DNA of 64,000 nt from DASYTH01 sp035762905 (GTDB lineage Bacteria > Actinomycetota > Actinomycetes > Mycobacteriales > Pseudonocardiaceae): assembly GCF_035762905.1 (NCBI RefSeq), contig NZ_DASUCC010000084.1:1-64000 (forward strand), written 5' to 3'. The translations under genes were made by a program, and so were the position numbers. Each line of letters begins with the position of its first letter. Position 1 is the stretch's first letter. The notes under the pieces are model-generated. The model had not been told where the DNA came from. It searched no databases and saw only the letters and a program-made list of their open reading frames with translations. Below are positions 7,243-15,010 of the stretch, piece after piece.

Positions 7243-8544
7243 GTGCCGATGTACGACCTGATCGGAGTTGGCTTCGGACCATCGAATCTCGCGCTGGCTA
7301 TCGCCATCGAGGAGCACAACCGGGCCGGCGCCGCGGTGACCGGGCTGTTCCTCGAGCGGCAGCCGCGGTTCGGCTGGCACCGCGGCATGCTGATCGACGA
7401 CGCCACGATGCAGGTGTCCTTTCTGAAGGACCTGGTGACGTTGCGGAACCCGACCAGCGAGTACAGCTTTCTGGCTTACCTGCACGAAAAGGGCCGGCTG
7501 GTCGACTTCATCAACCACAAGTCGCTGTTCCCGCTGCGGGTGGAGTTCCACGACTACCTGGAATGGGCGGCTGAGCGGTTCGCCGGCGTGGTCCGGTACG
7601 GGCACGAGGCGGTGACGGTGCGGCCGGTGAGCGGTGGGTTCGAGGTGGTCGCCCGGTCCGCGTCGGGGACGGTCACGAACCGGGCGCGCAACCTGGTGCT
7701 GGGTCTCGGGCTGGAGCCGAGCCTGCCGGACGGCGCCACGCTCGGCGCACGGGTCTGGCACAGTCGCGACCTGTTGGACCGGATCGACTCCCTCGGCCGG
7801 CTGGGTGCGGGTCGGGTGGCGGTGGTCGGTGCCGGGCAAAGTGCGGCCGAGGTGACCAAGTTCCTGCACGAGCGGTTCCCGCAGGCCGAGGTGTGCGGGA
7901 TCTTCACGCGGTACGGGTACAGCCCGGCGGACGACAGCCCGTTCGCCAACCGGGTGTTCGACCCGGAGGCGGTGGACACGTTCTACGCGGCGCCGGAGGA
8001 GGCGAAGCGGCGGATCCTGGACTATCACGGCAACACGAACTACTCGGTCGTCGACATCGACCTGATCGAGGAGCTGTACCGCCGGATGTACCGGGAGAAG
8101 GTGCTGGGCACCGAGCGGCTGCGGATCCAGAACCTGTCCCGGGTGGCCGAGGTGGTCCAGTCCGTGGACGGGGTGCGCGCCACCGTCGAGTCACTGACCA
8201 CGGGGGAGCGGGCCGTGCTCGACTGCGACCTGCTGGTCTACGCCACCGGGTACCGTCCGGCCGACCCGCTGTCGCTGCTCGGAGATGTGGCCGGATCCTG
8301 CCTGCTGGACGACCTCGGCCGGGTGCGGGTGAACCGGGACTACCGCCTCATGACTGGACCGGATCTCCATGGCGGGATCTATCTCCAGGGTGGGACGGAG
8401 CACACCCATGGGATCTCGTCCTCATTGCTGTCGACGACCGTCATGCGGGCAGATGACATCCTCCGGTCTGTCGTCTCCACTCGTGAACATCGTCCACATA
8501 TGTGGACGCAGAACATCGTTGCGGACGCCGTCACCGTGCGGTAA
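7243..8544 (+). CDS. L-ornithine (lysine) N-monooxygenase, siderophore type
   Basis: A 433-residue flavin N-hydroxylase of the SidA/PvdA/IucD/CchB family, catalysing NADPH- and O2-dependent N-hydroxylation of ornithine or lysine. Visible motifs: FAD-binding GVGFGPSNLALAIA at the start, WHRGMLIDDATMQVSFLKDL near residues 45-65, the NADPH motif VAVVGAGQSAAEV near 190, and the C-terminal ATGYRP box near 340. With the divergent formyltransferase it would make N5-formyl-N5-hydroxyornithine, an iron-chelating building block. GTG 7243 is used; ATG 7249 is possible. The last 15 or so codons are unusual: HRPHMWTQN is encoded by an 18-bp palindrome that appears to be the operator of the next operon. 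Confidence 0.92.
   Translation: MPMYDLIGVGFGPSNLALAIAIEEHNRAGAAVTGLFLERQPRFGWHRGMLIDDATMQVSFLKDLVTLRNPTSEYSFLAYLHEKGRLVDFINHKSLFPLRVEFHDYLEWAAERFAGVVRYGHEAVTVRPVSGGFEVVARSASGTVTNRARNLVLGLGLEPSLPDGATLGARVWHSRDLLDRIDSLGRLGAGRVAVVGAGQSAAEVTKFLHERFPQAEVCGIFTRYGYSPADDSPFANRVFDPEAVDTFYAAPEEAKRRILDYHGNTNYSVVDIDLIEELYRRMYREKVLGTERLRIQNLSRVAEVVQSVDGVRATVESLTTGERAVLDCDLLVYATGYRPADPLSLLGDVAGSCLLDDLGRVRVNRDYRLMTGPDLHGGIYLQGGTEHTHGISSSLLSTTVMRADDILRSVVSTREHRPHMWTQNIVADAVTVR
8491..8508. promoter_or_regulatory. 18-bp palindrome, candidate IclR operator upstream of udh
   Basis: CGTCCACATATGTGGACG is a perfect 18-bp palindrome. The identical core recurs at 12294-12313 before the IclR gene. Here it ends 82 bases before the uronate dehydrogenase start; the other copy ends 81 bases before the IclR start. 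Inferred to be the binding site through which the IclR protein controls both transcripts. It lies inside the monooxygenase coding region. Confidence 0.7.
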
Positions 8545-8590
8545 GACCAGGGCATATCCACTCCACGATCCAGGAGATCCGGGGGTCCCT

Positions 8591-9391
8591 GTGCCCGAAC
8601 GCATTCTGCTCACCGGTGCGGCCGGGAAGATCGGCACGATGCTGCGTTCCCGGCTGGCCCGGCCGGACCGGGTGCTCCGGCTGCTGGACCTCGCGCCGCA
8701 GGAACCGGCCGCGGCGGGGGAGCGGGTCGAGCTGGTGACGGCGTCGATCACCGACCTGCCAGCGATGTGTACAGCGTCCAAGGATGTGGACGCCGTCATC
8801 CACATGGGCGGCATCTCAGGTGAGGACAGCTGGTCGAAAATCCTCGACGTCAACATCAATGGGACGCACGCGGTGCTGGACGCGGCCCGGCGAGCCGGCG
8901 TCGGCCGGGTGATCCTGGCCAGCAGCAACCATGCGGTCGGCTTCGCCCCGCTGGATGGCGGCACCGTGCCGGACGGTCTGCTGCCCCGACCGGACACCTA
9001 CTACGGAGTCAGCAAGGCGGCCATGGAGGCGCTCGGCAGCCTGTACCACGACCGCTACGGGCTGGACGTGATCGCGATCCGGATCGGGGCCTGCCGCGAG
9101 CGGCCGACGGACAGCCGGGAGCTTTCCATCTGGCTGTCGCCGGACGACTGCGCGCGGCTGCTCGAGGCGGCGATCTCCGTGCCCCGGCCGGGTTTCCGGC
9201 TCATCTGGGGTGTCTCCGCGAACACCCGAGGGTTCGTCTCGCTGGCCGAAGCCGAGGCGATCGGCTACCAACCGCAGGACGACGCCGAGGCGTTCGCCGG
9301 CGACGTCAAGCCGGCCGGGGAACTCGCCCGTAAGTTCGTTGGTGGGAGATTCTGCTCGCCCGCCAACGACGACGTGGAGGCCAGCACATGA
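8591..9391 (+). CDS. udh: NAD-dependent uronate dehydrogenase
   Basis: A 266-residue short-chain dehydrogenase/epimerase-fold protein. The Rossmann motif LLTGAAGKIG begins at residue 6; VIHMGGIS, SSNHAVGF and the catalytic YYGVSKAAMEALG (Tyr-x3-Lys) follow. The HMGGIS, SSNHxVGF, ACRERPTDSRELSIWLSP pattern is characteristic of uronate dehydrogenases, which oxidise galacturonate or glucuronate to aldaric acid lactones. GTG 8591 is chosen over longer frames because homology begins at PERILLTG and a purine-rich GGGGG lies just upstream. It overlaps the next gene by 4 bp. Together with the semialdehyde dehydrogenase it fits oxidative uronate breakdown to 2-oxoglutarate; the intervening dehydratases are not in the window. 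Confidence 0.88.
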   Translation: MPERILLTGAAGKIGTMLRSRLARPDRVLRLLDLAPQEPAAAGERVELVTASITDLPAMCTASKDVDAVIHMGGISGEDSWSKILDVNINGTHAVLDAARRAGVGRVILASSNHAVGFAPLDGGTVPDGLLPRPDTYYGVSKAAMEALGSLYHDRYGLDVIAIRIGACRERPTDSRELSIWLSPDDCARLLEAAISVPRPGFRLIWGVSANTRGFVSLAEAEAIGYQPQDDAEAFAGDVKPAGELARKFVGGRFCSPANDDVEAST

Positions 9392-10875
9392 CTGTCGACG
9401 TCCAGGGCTACAACCCCCGCACCGGCGCACCGGTCGGCGACGCCGTCGCGGGCACGCCGACCGACGAGGTGGACCGGGTGGCCGGTGCGGCCGCGGCCGC
9501 GTTCCCCGCCTGGTCCGGCCTGCCCGCCACGGACCGGGCCGGTGTGCTGGACGCGCTGGCCGCCGCGTTGGACGACGGTGCCGACGAACTGGTCGCGGTG
9601 GCCGACGACGAGACGGCGCTGGGGGAGACCCGACTGCGCAACGAGGTCGGCCGCACCACCGGCCAGCTCAGGATGTTCGCCGACCTGCTGCGCCGGGGGT
9701 TGCACGTCGAGGCGATCATCAGCCCGGCCGACCCCGCCGTGGCCCGGCCGGACGTGCGCCGGATGCTCGTCCCGATCGGGCCGGTGGCGGTGTTCTCGGC
9801 CAGCAACTTTCCGTTCGCGTTCTCGGTCGCCGGCGGGGACACCGCCTCCGCGCTGGCCGCCGGTTGTCCGGTCGTGGTCAAGGCGCACGAGGGACATCCG
9901 CAGACCTCCGTGCTGGTGGCCCGAATCCTGCGCGGCGCGCTGGCCGCGGCTGGTGTGTCCGAGGACGTTCTCGGCCTGGTGCACGGGTTCGACGCGGGCG
10001 GGGCGCTGGTCCGGCACCCGGCCATGCGGGCGGTCGGGTTCACCGGATCGCTGCGCGGCGGCCGGGCGCTGTTCGACATCGCCGCGGCCCGGCCGGACCC
10101 GATCCCGTTCTACGGTGAACTGGGCAGCGTCAACCCGGTCGTCGTGCTGCCCGGTGCCGCGCGGGCCCGGGCCCGGGACATCGCCACGGAATACGCCGGC
10201 TCGCTCACCCTTGGCGCCGGCCAGTTCTGCACCAACCCCGGCTTGATGTTCGTGCCCGACGACGCCGCCCTGTTGGCCGCGCTGGCCGAGGCGGTCCGGG
10301 CGACGAGCACCGGTCCGATGCTCAGTGAGCGGATTCGGGACTCCTATGTGGACGGTGCGGCCGGCCGCGACGCGCTGCCGTCGCTCGCCGAGGGCGCGGC
10401 CGGCGAGGGTGCCTGGTCGGTGGCGCCTCGGGTGTGGCAGGTGGACGCGGCGACCTTCGCCGCCGGGCCGGACCGGTTCACCGAGGAGATCTTCGGCCCC
10501 GCCGGCCTGGTCGTCACCTACGCCTCGGTGGCTGAACTGGTCTCCACACTGTCTCATATGGACGGAAGCCTGACCGGGTCGGTGCACGCCACCGAGGACG
10601 AGCCGGACGATGCCGCCGCGGTCGCCGCCGCGCTAGGCCCGCTGGTCGGCCGGCTGATCTACAACGGCTGGCCGACCGGTGTCGCCGTCTGCTGGGCGAT
10701 GCACCATGGGGGGCCGTGGCCGGCCACCACCGCGTCGGGACACACCTCGGTCGGCGGCACCGCGATCCGGCGCTGGCAGGTCCCGATCGCCTACCAGGGT
10801 TGGCCGCAGCACCTCCTTCCGCCCGAACTGCGCGACCACAATCCGCTCGGACTTCCGCGCACGGTGCAGGAATGA
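9388..10875 (+). CDS. Aldehyde dehydrogenase, probable 2,5-dioxovalerate (KG semialdehyde) dehydrogenase
   Basis: A 495-residue aldehyde dehydrogenase. Family features: SASNFPFAFSVAGGD (cofactor loop), ELGSVNPVV, and the catalytic cysteine in GAGQFCTNPG. The shape (N-terminal GYNPRTGAPVGDAV, ASNFPFAFSVAGGDTASALAAGCPVVVKAH) matches the NADP-type 2-oxoglutarate semialdehyde dehydrogenases that close aldarate and pentose oxidation pathways. The start overlaps the udh stop as ATGA, so the pair is translationally coupled, and pathway logic agrees: aldarate made by Udh is dehydrated to 2,5-dioxovalerate, which this enzyme would oxidise to 2-oxoglutarate. The exact substrate is inferred from context and family resemblance. 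Confidence 0.85.
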   Translation: MTVDVQGYNPRTGAPVGDAVAGTPTDEVDRVAGAAAAAFPAWSGLPATDRAGVLDALAAALDDGADELVAVADDETALGETRLRNEVGRTTGQLRMFADLLRRGLHVEAIISPADPAVARPDVRRMLVPIGPVAVFSASNFPFAFSVAGGDTASALAAGCPVVVKAHEGHPQTSVLVARILRGALAAAGVSEDVLGLVHGFDAGGALVRHPAMRAVGFTGSLRGGRALFDIAAARPDPIPFYGELGSVNPVVVLPGAARARARDIATEYAGSLTLGAGQFCTNPGLMFVPDDAALLAALAEAVRATSTGPMLSERIRDSYVDGAAGRDALPSLAEGAAGEGAWSVAPRVWQVDAATFAAGPDRFTEEIFGPAGLVVTYASVAELVSTLSHMDGSLTGSVHATEDEPDDAAAVAAALGPLVGRLIYNGWPTGVAVCWAMHHGGPWPATTASGHTSVGGTAIRRWQVPIAYQGWPQHLLPPELRDHNPLGLPRTVQE

Positions 10876-10913
10876 CCGGTCCCGTCGGAGGTGGTCGGTA
10901 TCGTCCCGAGGCT

Positions 10914-11387
10914 ATGGACGCGACCCACACCCCACGGATGAAGATCGCCGAGCTGGCACCCGAGGCGTATCGGCACATGCTCGGGCTGGAACGGTTCCTG
11001 TCGAACAGCTCCCTGCCGTTCGGCATCAAGGAACTGGTCAAGCTGCGGGCCAGCCAACTGAACGGCTGCGCCTACTGCGTGGACATGCACAGCCACGACC
11101 TCAAGGTGGCCGGCGAGTCGGACGAGCGGCTGTACTCGGTGGTCGCCTGGCGGGAGGCACCGTTCTTCACCGCCGCGGAGCGCGCCGCGCTGGCACTGAC
11201 CGAGGAGGCCACCCGGCTCGGCCCGGACGGCGTCTCCGAGCCGGTCTGGGCGGAGGCGCAGCGGCACTTCGACGAACCGACCCTCGCGGCGCTGGTGGTC
11301 GCCATCGCCACCATCAACGCCTGGAATCGCTTCGGCGTCACTCTTCGCATGGTCGCCGGCTCGCACCGTACGGCGGCGGTGGGCTGA
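10914..11387 (+). CDS. Carboxymuconolactone decarboxylase / AhpD-like protein
   Basis: A 157-residue all-helical protein with the AhpD-type redox motif NGCAYCVDMHSHDL (Cys-x2-Cys-x3-His) near residues 45-58. AhpD-like members reduce peroxiredoxin partners or act as peroxidases; others are decarboxylases. The twin cysteines favour a redox role. ATG 10914 is chosen because homology starts near MKIAELAPEAY. ATG 10872, overlapping the dehydrogenase stop, would add 14 residues and couple the genes. It follows the uronate genes on the same strand and probably shares their transcript, but a metabolic link is not obvious. It converges on the IclR gene with a 9-bp gap. Confidence 0.85.
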   Translation: MDATHTPRMKIAELAPEAYRHMLGLERFLSNSSLPFGIKELVKLRASQLNGCAYCVDMHSHDLKVAGESDERLYSVVAWREAPFFTAAERAALALTEEATRLGPDGVSEPVWAEAQRHFDEPTLAALVVAIATINAWNRFGVTLRMVAGSHRTAAVG

Positions 11388-11396
11388 CCGGCCGGG

Positions 11397-12212
11397 CTAC
11401 CTGACCCCGGCGCGGCGCAGCCTGGCCGCCAGCTTCTTGGCATTGTCGACCACCGCGGCGGCGACGCGCTGGATCTCCTCGGGGGTGGCCTCGTAGTCCG
11501 GCATCGAGCAGCTGATCGCGTCGGTGGCCGGGATGCGGTAATCGACGACGGCGGCGACACAGGCGACGCCCGGGGTGCCCTGCCCGCGCTCGAACGCCCA
11601 GCCCCGGCCGCGGATGCCCTCGAGCTCGCCGTGCAACAGGGCCAGGCTCCGGATCGACTTCGGCGTGTACGGCTCGAGCGTCAGGGGGAGGACGGCCTGG
11701 GCCTCGTCGAGGGTGAGTGCGGCGAGCAGCGCCTGTCCGAGAGCGGTGACGTGGGCGGGCAACCGGCGGCCCACCCGGGAGACCAGCGGTTCCATGTTCC
11801 GGCGCTCGCGGCTGGCCAGGTAGAGGACGTGCGCCCCGTCCCGCCGGCCATAGTGGGCGGTGTGCCCGACCGCGGCGCGGATGTCCTCGAGGGCCTCGCA
11901 GGCGAACGGGTATGCCGGGTCGAGATCGAGGTAGGCGGAGCCGGAGAGCAGGGCGTGCGGGCCGACGCCGAACGCCGAGCCGGTGGTGTCCGCCTCGATC
12001 CACTTCAGCTCACGCAAGGTGCGGATCAGCGCGTGCAGCGACGAGCGCGGGTAGCCCATCCGGTCCTGCAACTCGCCGAGCGTGAGCCGGGTCGGCGAGG
12101 CGGCGAGGGTCTCGAGGATCCGCACGGTCCGCTCGGCGGACTTGACCGATGACAGGTCGCGCCCAGAGGCACCGTCCAAGTCCTTGTCCAACTCCCTGTC
12201 CAGCTCCGTCAT
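11397..12212 (-). CDS. IclR family transcriptional regulator
   Basis: A 271-residue regulator. The winged helix occupies about residues 25-90 (SAERTVRILETLAASPTRLTLGELQ, PRSSLHALIRTLRELKWIE), and the C-terminal effector domain includes HTAHYGRRDGAHVLYLA, RLPAHVTALGQALLA and GVACVAAVVDYR. The N-terminal tail is acidic (ELDRELDKDLDG). A 20-bp palindrome lies 82-101 bases upstream of its ATG; the same palindrome lies at the same distance before udh, so autoregulation plus control of the uronate operon is the natural inference. IclR proteins often sense pathway intermediates; an aldarate or uronate effector is a guess. Confidence 0.9.
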   Translation of the reverse strand: MTELDRELDKDLDGASGRDLSSVKSAERTVRILETLAASPTRLTLGELQDRMGYPRSSLHALIRTLRELKWIEADTTGSAFGVGPHALLSGSAYLDLDPAYPFACEALEDIRAAVGHTAHYGRRDGAHVLYLASRERRNMEPLVSRVGRRLPAHVTALGQALLAALTLDEAQAVLPLTLEPYTPKSIRSLALLHGELEGIRGRGWAFERGQGTPGVACVAAVVDYRIPATDAISCSMPDYEATPEEIQRVAAAVVDNAKKLAARLRRAGVR

Positions 12213-12293
12213 CCTGACCCCGATCCAACCGGCCGACTGCCGGCCCGACCCTAGCGGACGACACCATACGGACGCCCGTCATGTTTATGAACC

Positions 12294-12313
12294 GCGTCCA
12301 CATATGTGGACGC
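12294..12313. promoter_or_regulatory. 20-bp palindrome, candidate IclR autoregulatory operator
   Basis: GCGTCCACATATGTGGACGC is a perfect 20-bp palindrome in the IclR upstream region. It shares its central 18 bp exactly with the site at 8491-8508. Spacing to the downstream start codon is 81 bases here and 82 at the other site, which is strong circumstantial evidence of a common operator. Confidence 0.75.
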
Positions 12314-12314
12314 A

Positions 12315-12670
12315 ATCCCGGTTGGTGACTGGCCGGGGCAGCTGGCAGCCGGTTGATGGCGGCGGCTGCAGTCCTCTGCATTGATGGTGGCGACCGGGTG
12401 GCGGCCATCCGGTGGTGACATGGGCCGGGTGGCGCCGTCGGTTAGTTGCGGAGACGGTTGGCGGACATCCGGTGGGTGGCATGGGTCAGGGGCAGCCGTC
12501 TGGTTAGTGCGGCGGCTGGTGACGGACATCTGATGGTGACGGCGGTGGATGGCGGGCGTCTGGTGGGTGGCGGGCGTCTGGTGGGTGATCGTGGCGGGGG
12601 TGAGCGGGCATCCGGTTGGTGACTGGGGTGGGTGGCGGCCGTTTGGTTGGCCGTTGCGGGGTGGCGGCCT
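12315..12670. repeat. G-rich degenerate short repeat tract in a 715-bp intergenic gap
   Basis: The gap 12213-12927 holds no convincing gene. Most of it is built from loosely repeated units of the form GCGGnCATCYGGTKGGTG. Examples are at about 12401, 12469, 12521, 12552, 12569, 12604 and 12635; two units at 12552 and 12569 are perfect tandem copies with a 17-bp period. Runs of GG and GGG on the plus strand could form G-quadruplexes. A short GTG frame at 12761-12931 has no recognisable relative. Confidence 0.6.
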
Positions 12671-12927
12671 TTCTCGCTATCGGCAGCCGGCCGCCGCTGC
12701 GAGGCTGACCCTGGTCGATTCGTTGAGTCCCGTCGGGGTGTCGGCCGTAGATTCGGATTCGTGACCGCCCTGAACGAGTTCCGCGCCGCACTCGAGGGCG
12801 GTGGGGTACCTCGCGCGGTTACGGGTTCGGCGGCGCCTCAGTGGGTGGCAGGCGGCGGGCAAGGATGGTGCTGGTCGCGCCGTTCTTCGGCTTGGTCAAG
12901 CGATCTGATCGATGGTCCAGGAGGGAC

Positions 12928-13533
12928 ATGAGCAAGGTTTTCACCGCTCACGCGGTCTCGGTGGACGGCTACATCAGTGGTCGCACGCCCGACGGGGGCA
13001 AGGAGTTCGGAAGCGGTCTCGGTGACGCGCCCATGCTCTTCGACTGGTACTTCGACGGGGACACGCAGAGCCAGATGTTCGACGGCTTCAAGCTCAGTGC
13101 GCCGAGTGCCCGGGTCTTCGACGGTATCGCGGCACGGGTGGGGGCGGCGGTCGCGGGGCGCACCACCTACGAGCATTCCAGCCATTGGGGCGGGGGTAGC
13201 CCGCACCCGACGGCGCCGCTGTTCGTTTTGAGTCACCGGTCCGCGCCCGGGATCAGCGCTGACCAGACGCTGGTCACCACCGGTGTTGAGGACGCGATCG
13301 CGGCGGCCCGCGAAGCCGCGGGCGACAAGGACGTCGCCCTGATGGGTGGCGGTCTGGTCACCGAGGCGCTCAAGGCGGGGCTGGTCGACGAGGTGATCCT
13401 GCACCAGGTGCCGGTGCTGCTCGGCGGCGGTCGCAGCTTCTTCCGTGAACTCCCGGAGCACGTGCGGTTCCGTCTGCTGGCGGCCGTCCCGGCGCCCGGC
13501 GTGACCCACCTGCACTACGAGGTGGTCCGATGA
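12928..13533 (+). CDS. Dihydrofolate reductase family protein (RibD C-terminal domain)
   Basis: A 201-residue protein of the RibD C-terminal/DHFR fold. It opens with HAVSVDGYISGRTPDGGKEFG, has AAVAGRTTYEHSSHWGG in the middle and ALMGGGLVTEALKAGLVDEVILH and PVLLGGGRSFF in the second half, typical of small stand-alone NADPH-dependent reductases common in actinobacteria. Substrate unknown; riboflavin synthesis is unlikely since no deaminase domain or rib genes are present. ATG 12928 has a strong ribosome site (GGAGGG at 12920-12925). The stop overlaps the next start as ATGA, so the two genes are coupled. Confidence 0.88.
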   Translation: MSKVFTAHAVSVDGYISGRTPDGGKEFGSGLGDAPMLFDWYFDGDTQSQMFDGFKLSAPSARVFDGIAARVGAAVAGRTTYEHSSHWGGGSPHPTAPLFVLSHRSAPGISADQTLVTTGVEDAIAAAREAAGDKDVALMGGGLVTEALKAGLVDEVILHQVPVLLGGGRSFFRELPEHVRFRLLAAVPAPGVTHLHYEVVR

Positions 13534-14843
13534 CGGTGCGGGTGTCGGGGCATGCGTATCCGTGGGACGTGGTGGGGGATCCGGGGTTTGCCGAGCGGGT
13601 GGTGCGGTTGGGGGTTCCGGAGGTGACGTTGGCGGCGGCCTACCACTCGACCCGGGCGGCGACGCCGTTGCATCCGGAGCATCGGGTGGTGGAGGCGCCC
13701 ATGGCGGCGCTGTACCGGCCGGTGCGGGGGCGCGTGTGGGGCGGGCGGCGGCTGCGACCGGTGGGAGCGGACTGGGTGGCGGCGCGCGATCCGTTCGGGG
13801 TGGCGGCGGAGGCGTTGCGGCGCAACGGGTTGAGGGTGGCGGCATGGATCGTGCTGACGCACAACACCCGGTTGGGCAACGAGTTTCCGGATCTGGCGGT
13901 GCGGAACTGTTTCGGGGACCGGTATCCGTATGCGCTCTGTCCGGGGCATGCGGAGGTTCGCGAGTACGCGGCGACGCTGGCGGGGGAGGCCGTGGCCGGG
14001 GTGGCGGTCGACGGGGTGTCGCTGGAGGCGTGTGGGCAGCTGGGGATCGAGCACAACAGTCATCACGAGAAGACGGCGGGAGCGTGGACCGCGGAGCAGG
14101 CTCGGGTGCTGTCGGTGTGCTGTTGCGCGGCCTGTCGGTCGGGTTGGCGGGCCCGGGGGCTGGATCCGGCGGAGGTGGTCGCGCGGCTGAAGCGCGCGGC
14201 GCACGGGGGTGGGCCGGACGAGCAGGGGGGCCGGGGGCCGGATCCGGCGCAGGTGGACACGCGGCTGGAGGGCGCGGTGGATGGGGGTGGGCTGGACGAG
14301 GAGTGGGGCCGGGAGTTGCTCGCGGTTCGGCATGAGTCGGCTGACCTGCTGCGCGGGGAGGTGCTCCAGCGGCTGCGGGAGGAGGCGCCGGGGGTGCCGG
14401 TGACGGTGCACGCGCACCCGGATCCGTGGGTGACCGGGGCGTCGCCGGGGTTGACCGAGGCGGCGGCGCGAGAGGTCGACGGGCTGCTGGTGCCGGCTTG
14501 GCCGACCGAGCCGGCGAGTGCGGAACTGGTGGCGGCGGCGATCAGCACAGGGCTGCGGGTGGACGCGGGGGGGACGGGGGACGCGGGAGGGACGGGGGAG
14601 CGGGACGCGGGAGGGACGGGGGAGTGGGACGCGGGCGGGACGGGGGAGTGGGACGCGGGCGGGACGGGGGTGCGGGTGGATGCTTATGTGACGGTGCTGC
14701 CGCCGGCTGATTCGGAGCGGGTGGTGGAGCATGTGGGGAGGTTGCTGCGGGCGGGGGTGGGCGGGATCAATCTGTATCACCTGGGGCTGGCGCCGGGGGA
14801 GCGGCTGGCGGTGCTTGGTCGGGTTGTCGACCTGGTCGAGTAA
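13530..14843 (+). CDS. Conserved hypothetical, TIM-barrel-like, with repeat expansions
   Basis: A 437-residue protein of unknown function. The N-terminal half has alternating strand/helix spacing and motifs such as EVTLAAAYHST, VAAWIVLTHNTRLG, VRNCFGDRYPYALCPGHAEVREY and VAVDGVSLEACG, reminiscent of TIM-barrel glycoside hydrolases, but no catalytic assignment is safe. A cysteine cluster (VCCCAAC) lies near residue 190. Two expansions look recent: a tandem duplication at about residues 208-262 (RGLDPAEVVARL... then RGPDPAQVDTRL...) and an 8-residue repeat (DAGGTGEW, four to five copies) at about 347-381. Codon use is unusually G-ending (GGG, GTG) compared with neighbours. It overlaps the reductase by 4 bp, so a shared pathway is possible. 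Confidence 0.65.
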   Translation: MTVRVSGHAYPWDVVGDPGFAERVVRLGVPEVTLAAAYHSTRAATPLHPEHRVVEAPMAALYRPVRGRVWGGRRLRPVGADWVAARDPFGVAAEALRRNGLRVAAWIVLTHNTRLGNEFPDLAVRNCFGDRYPYALCPGHAEVREYAATLAGEAVAGVAVDGVSLEACGQLGIEHNSHHEKTAGAWTAEQARVLSVCCCAACRSGWRARGLDPAEVVARLKRAAHGGGPDEQGGRGPDPAQVDTRLEGAVDGGGLDEEWGRELLAVRHESADLLRGEVLQRLREEAPGVPVTVHAHPDPWVTGASPGLTEAAAREVDGLLVPAWPTEPASAELVAAAISTGLRVDAGGTGDAGGTGERDAGGTGEWDAGGTGEWDAGGTGVRVDAYVTVLPPADSERVVEHVGRLLRAGVGGINLYHLGLAPGERLAVLGRVVDLVE

Positions 14844-14932
14844 TGGTCTGAACCAGTAACGTCGCAACTCCGGGGCGTGTTCGGGGTCGCGGTCTTGGCG
14901 ATACGGCGCGGTAACGGTATGGTCCAGACCAT
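14844..14932. promoter_or_regulatory. Two dre-like sites (DasR-type) upstream of the ROK/ngc locus
   Basis: TGGTCTGAACCA (14844-14855) and ATGGTCCAGACCAT (14919-14932) resemble the DasR consensus ACTGGTCTAGACCACT. The second keeps both six-base arms with only the central pair changed. A third partial copy, GGTCTGAACCA, lies at 14997-15007 just before the ROK start. DasR controls GlcNAc and chitin use in actinomycetes, matching the downstream importer. Binding is inferred. Confidence 0.6.
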
Positions 14933-14963
14933 TGACGTGACCGCTGACACTTTCTAGCCTCCC

Positions 14964-14988
14964 CGAGTTAGGAAACCTTCCTAACTCG
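14964..14988. promoter_or_regulatory. Inverted repeat, candidate ROK operator
   Basis: CGAGTTAGGAA-N3-TTCCTAACTCG is a perfect inverted repeat with 11-bp arms, ending 22 bases before the ROK gene. Actinobacterial ROK repressors are known to use TTAGGAAA-TTTCCTAA type sites, so autoregulation is likely. Confidence 0.7.
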
Positions 14989-15010
14989 AACGAGAGGTCT
15001 GAACCACCGT

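Noticed and set aside
12401..12660. CRISPR array in the G-rich repeat tract
   Set aside because: Units are short, degenerate and irregularly spaced, with no constant spacers and no cas genes in the window.
12761..12931. Possible short gene starting VTALNEFRAALEGGGVPRAV
   Set aside because: Plausible first 25 residues but it degenerates into Trp/Ser/Arg-rich text and has no ribosome site; perhaps a gene fragment, too weak to annotate.
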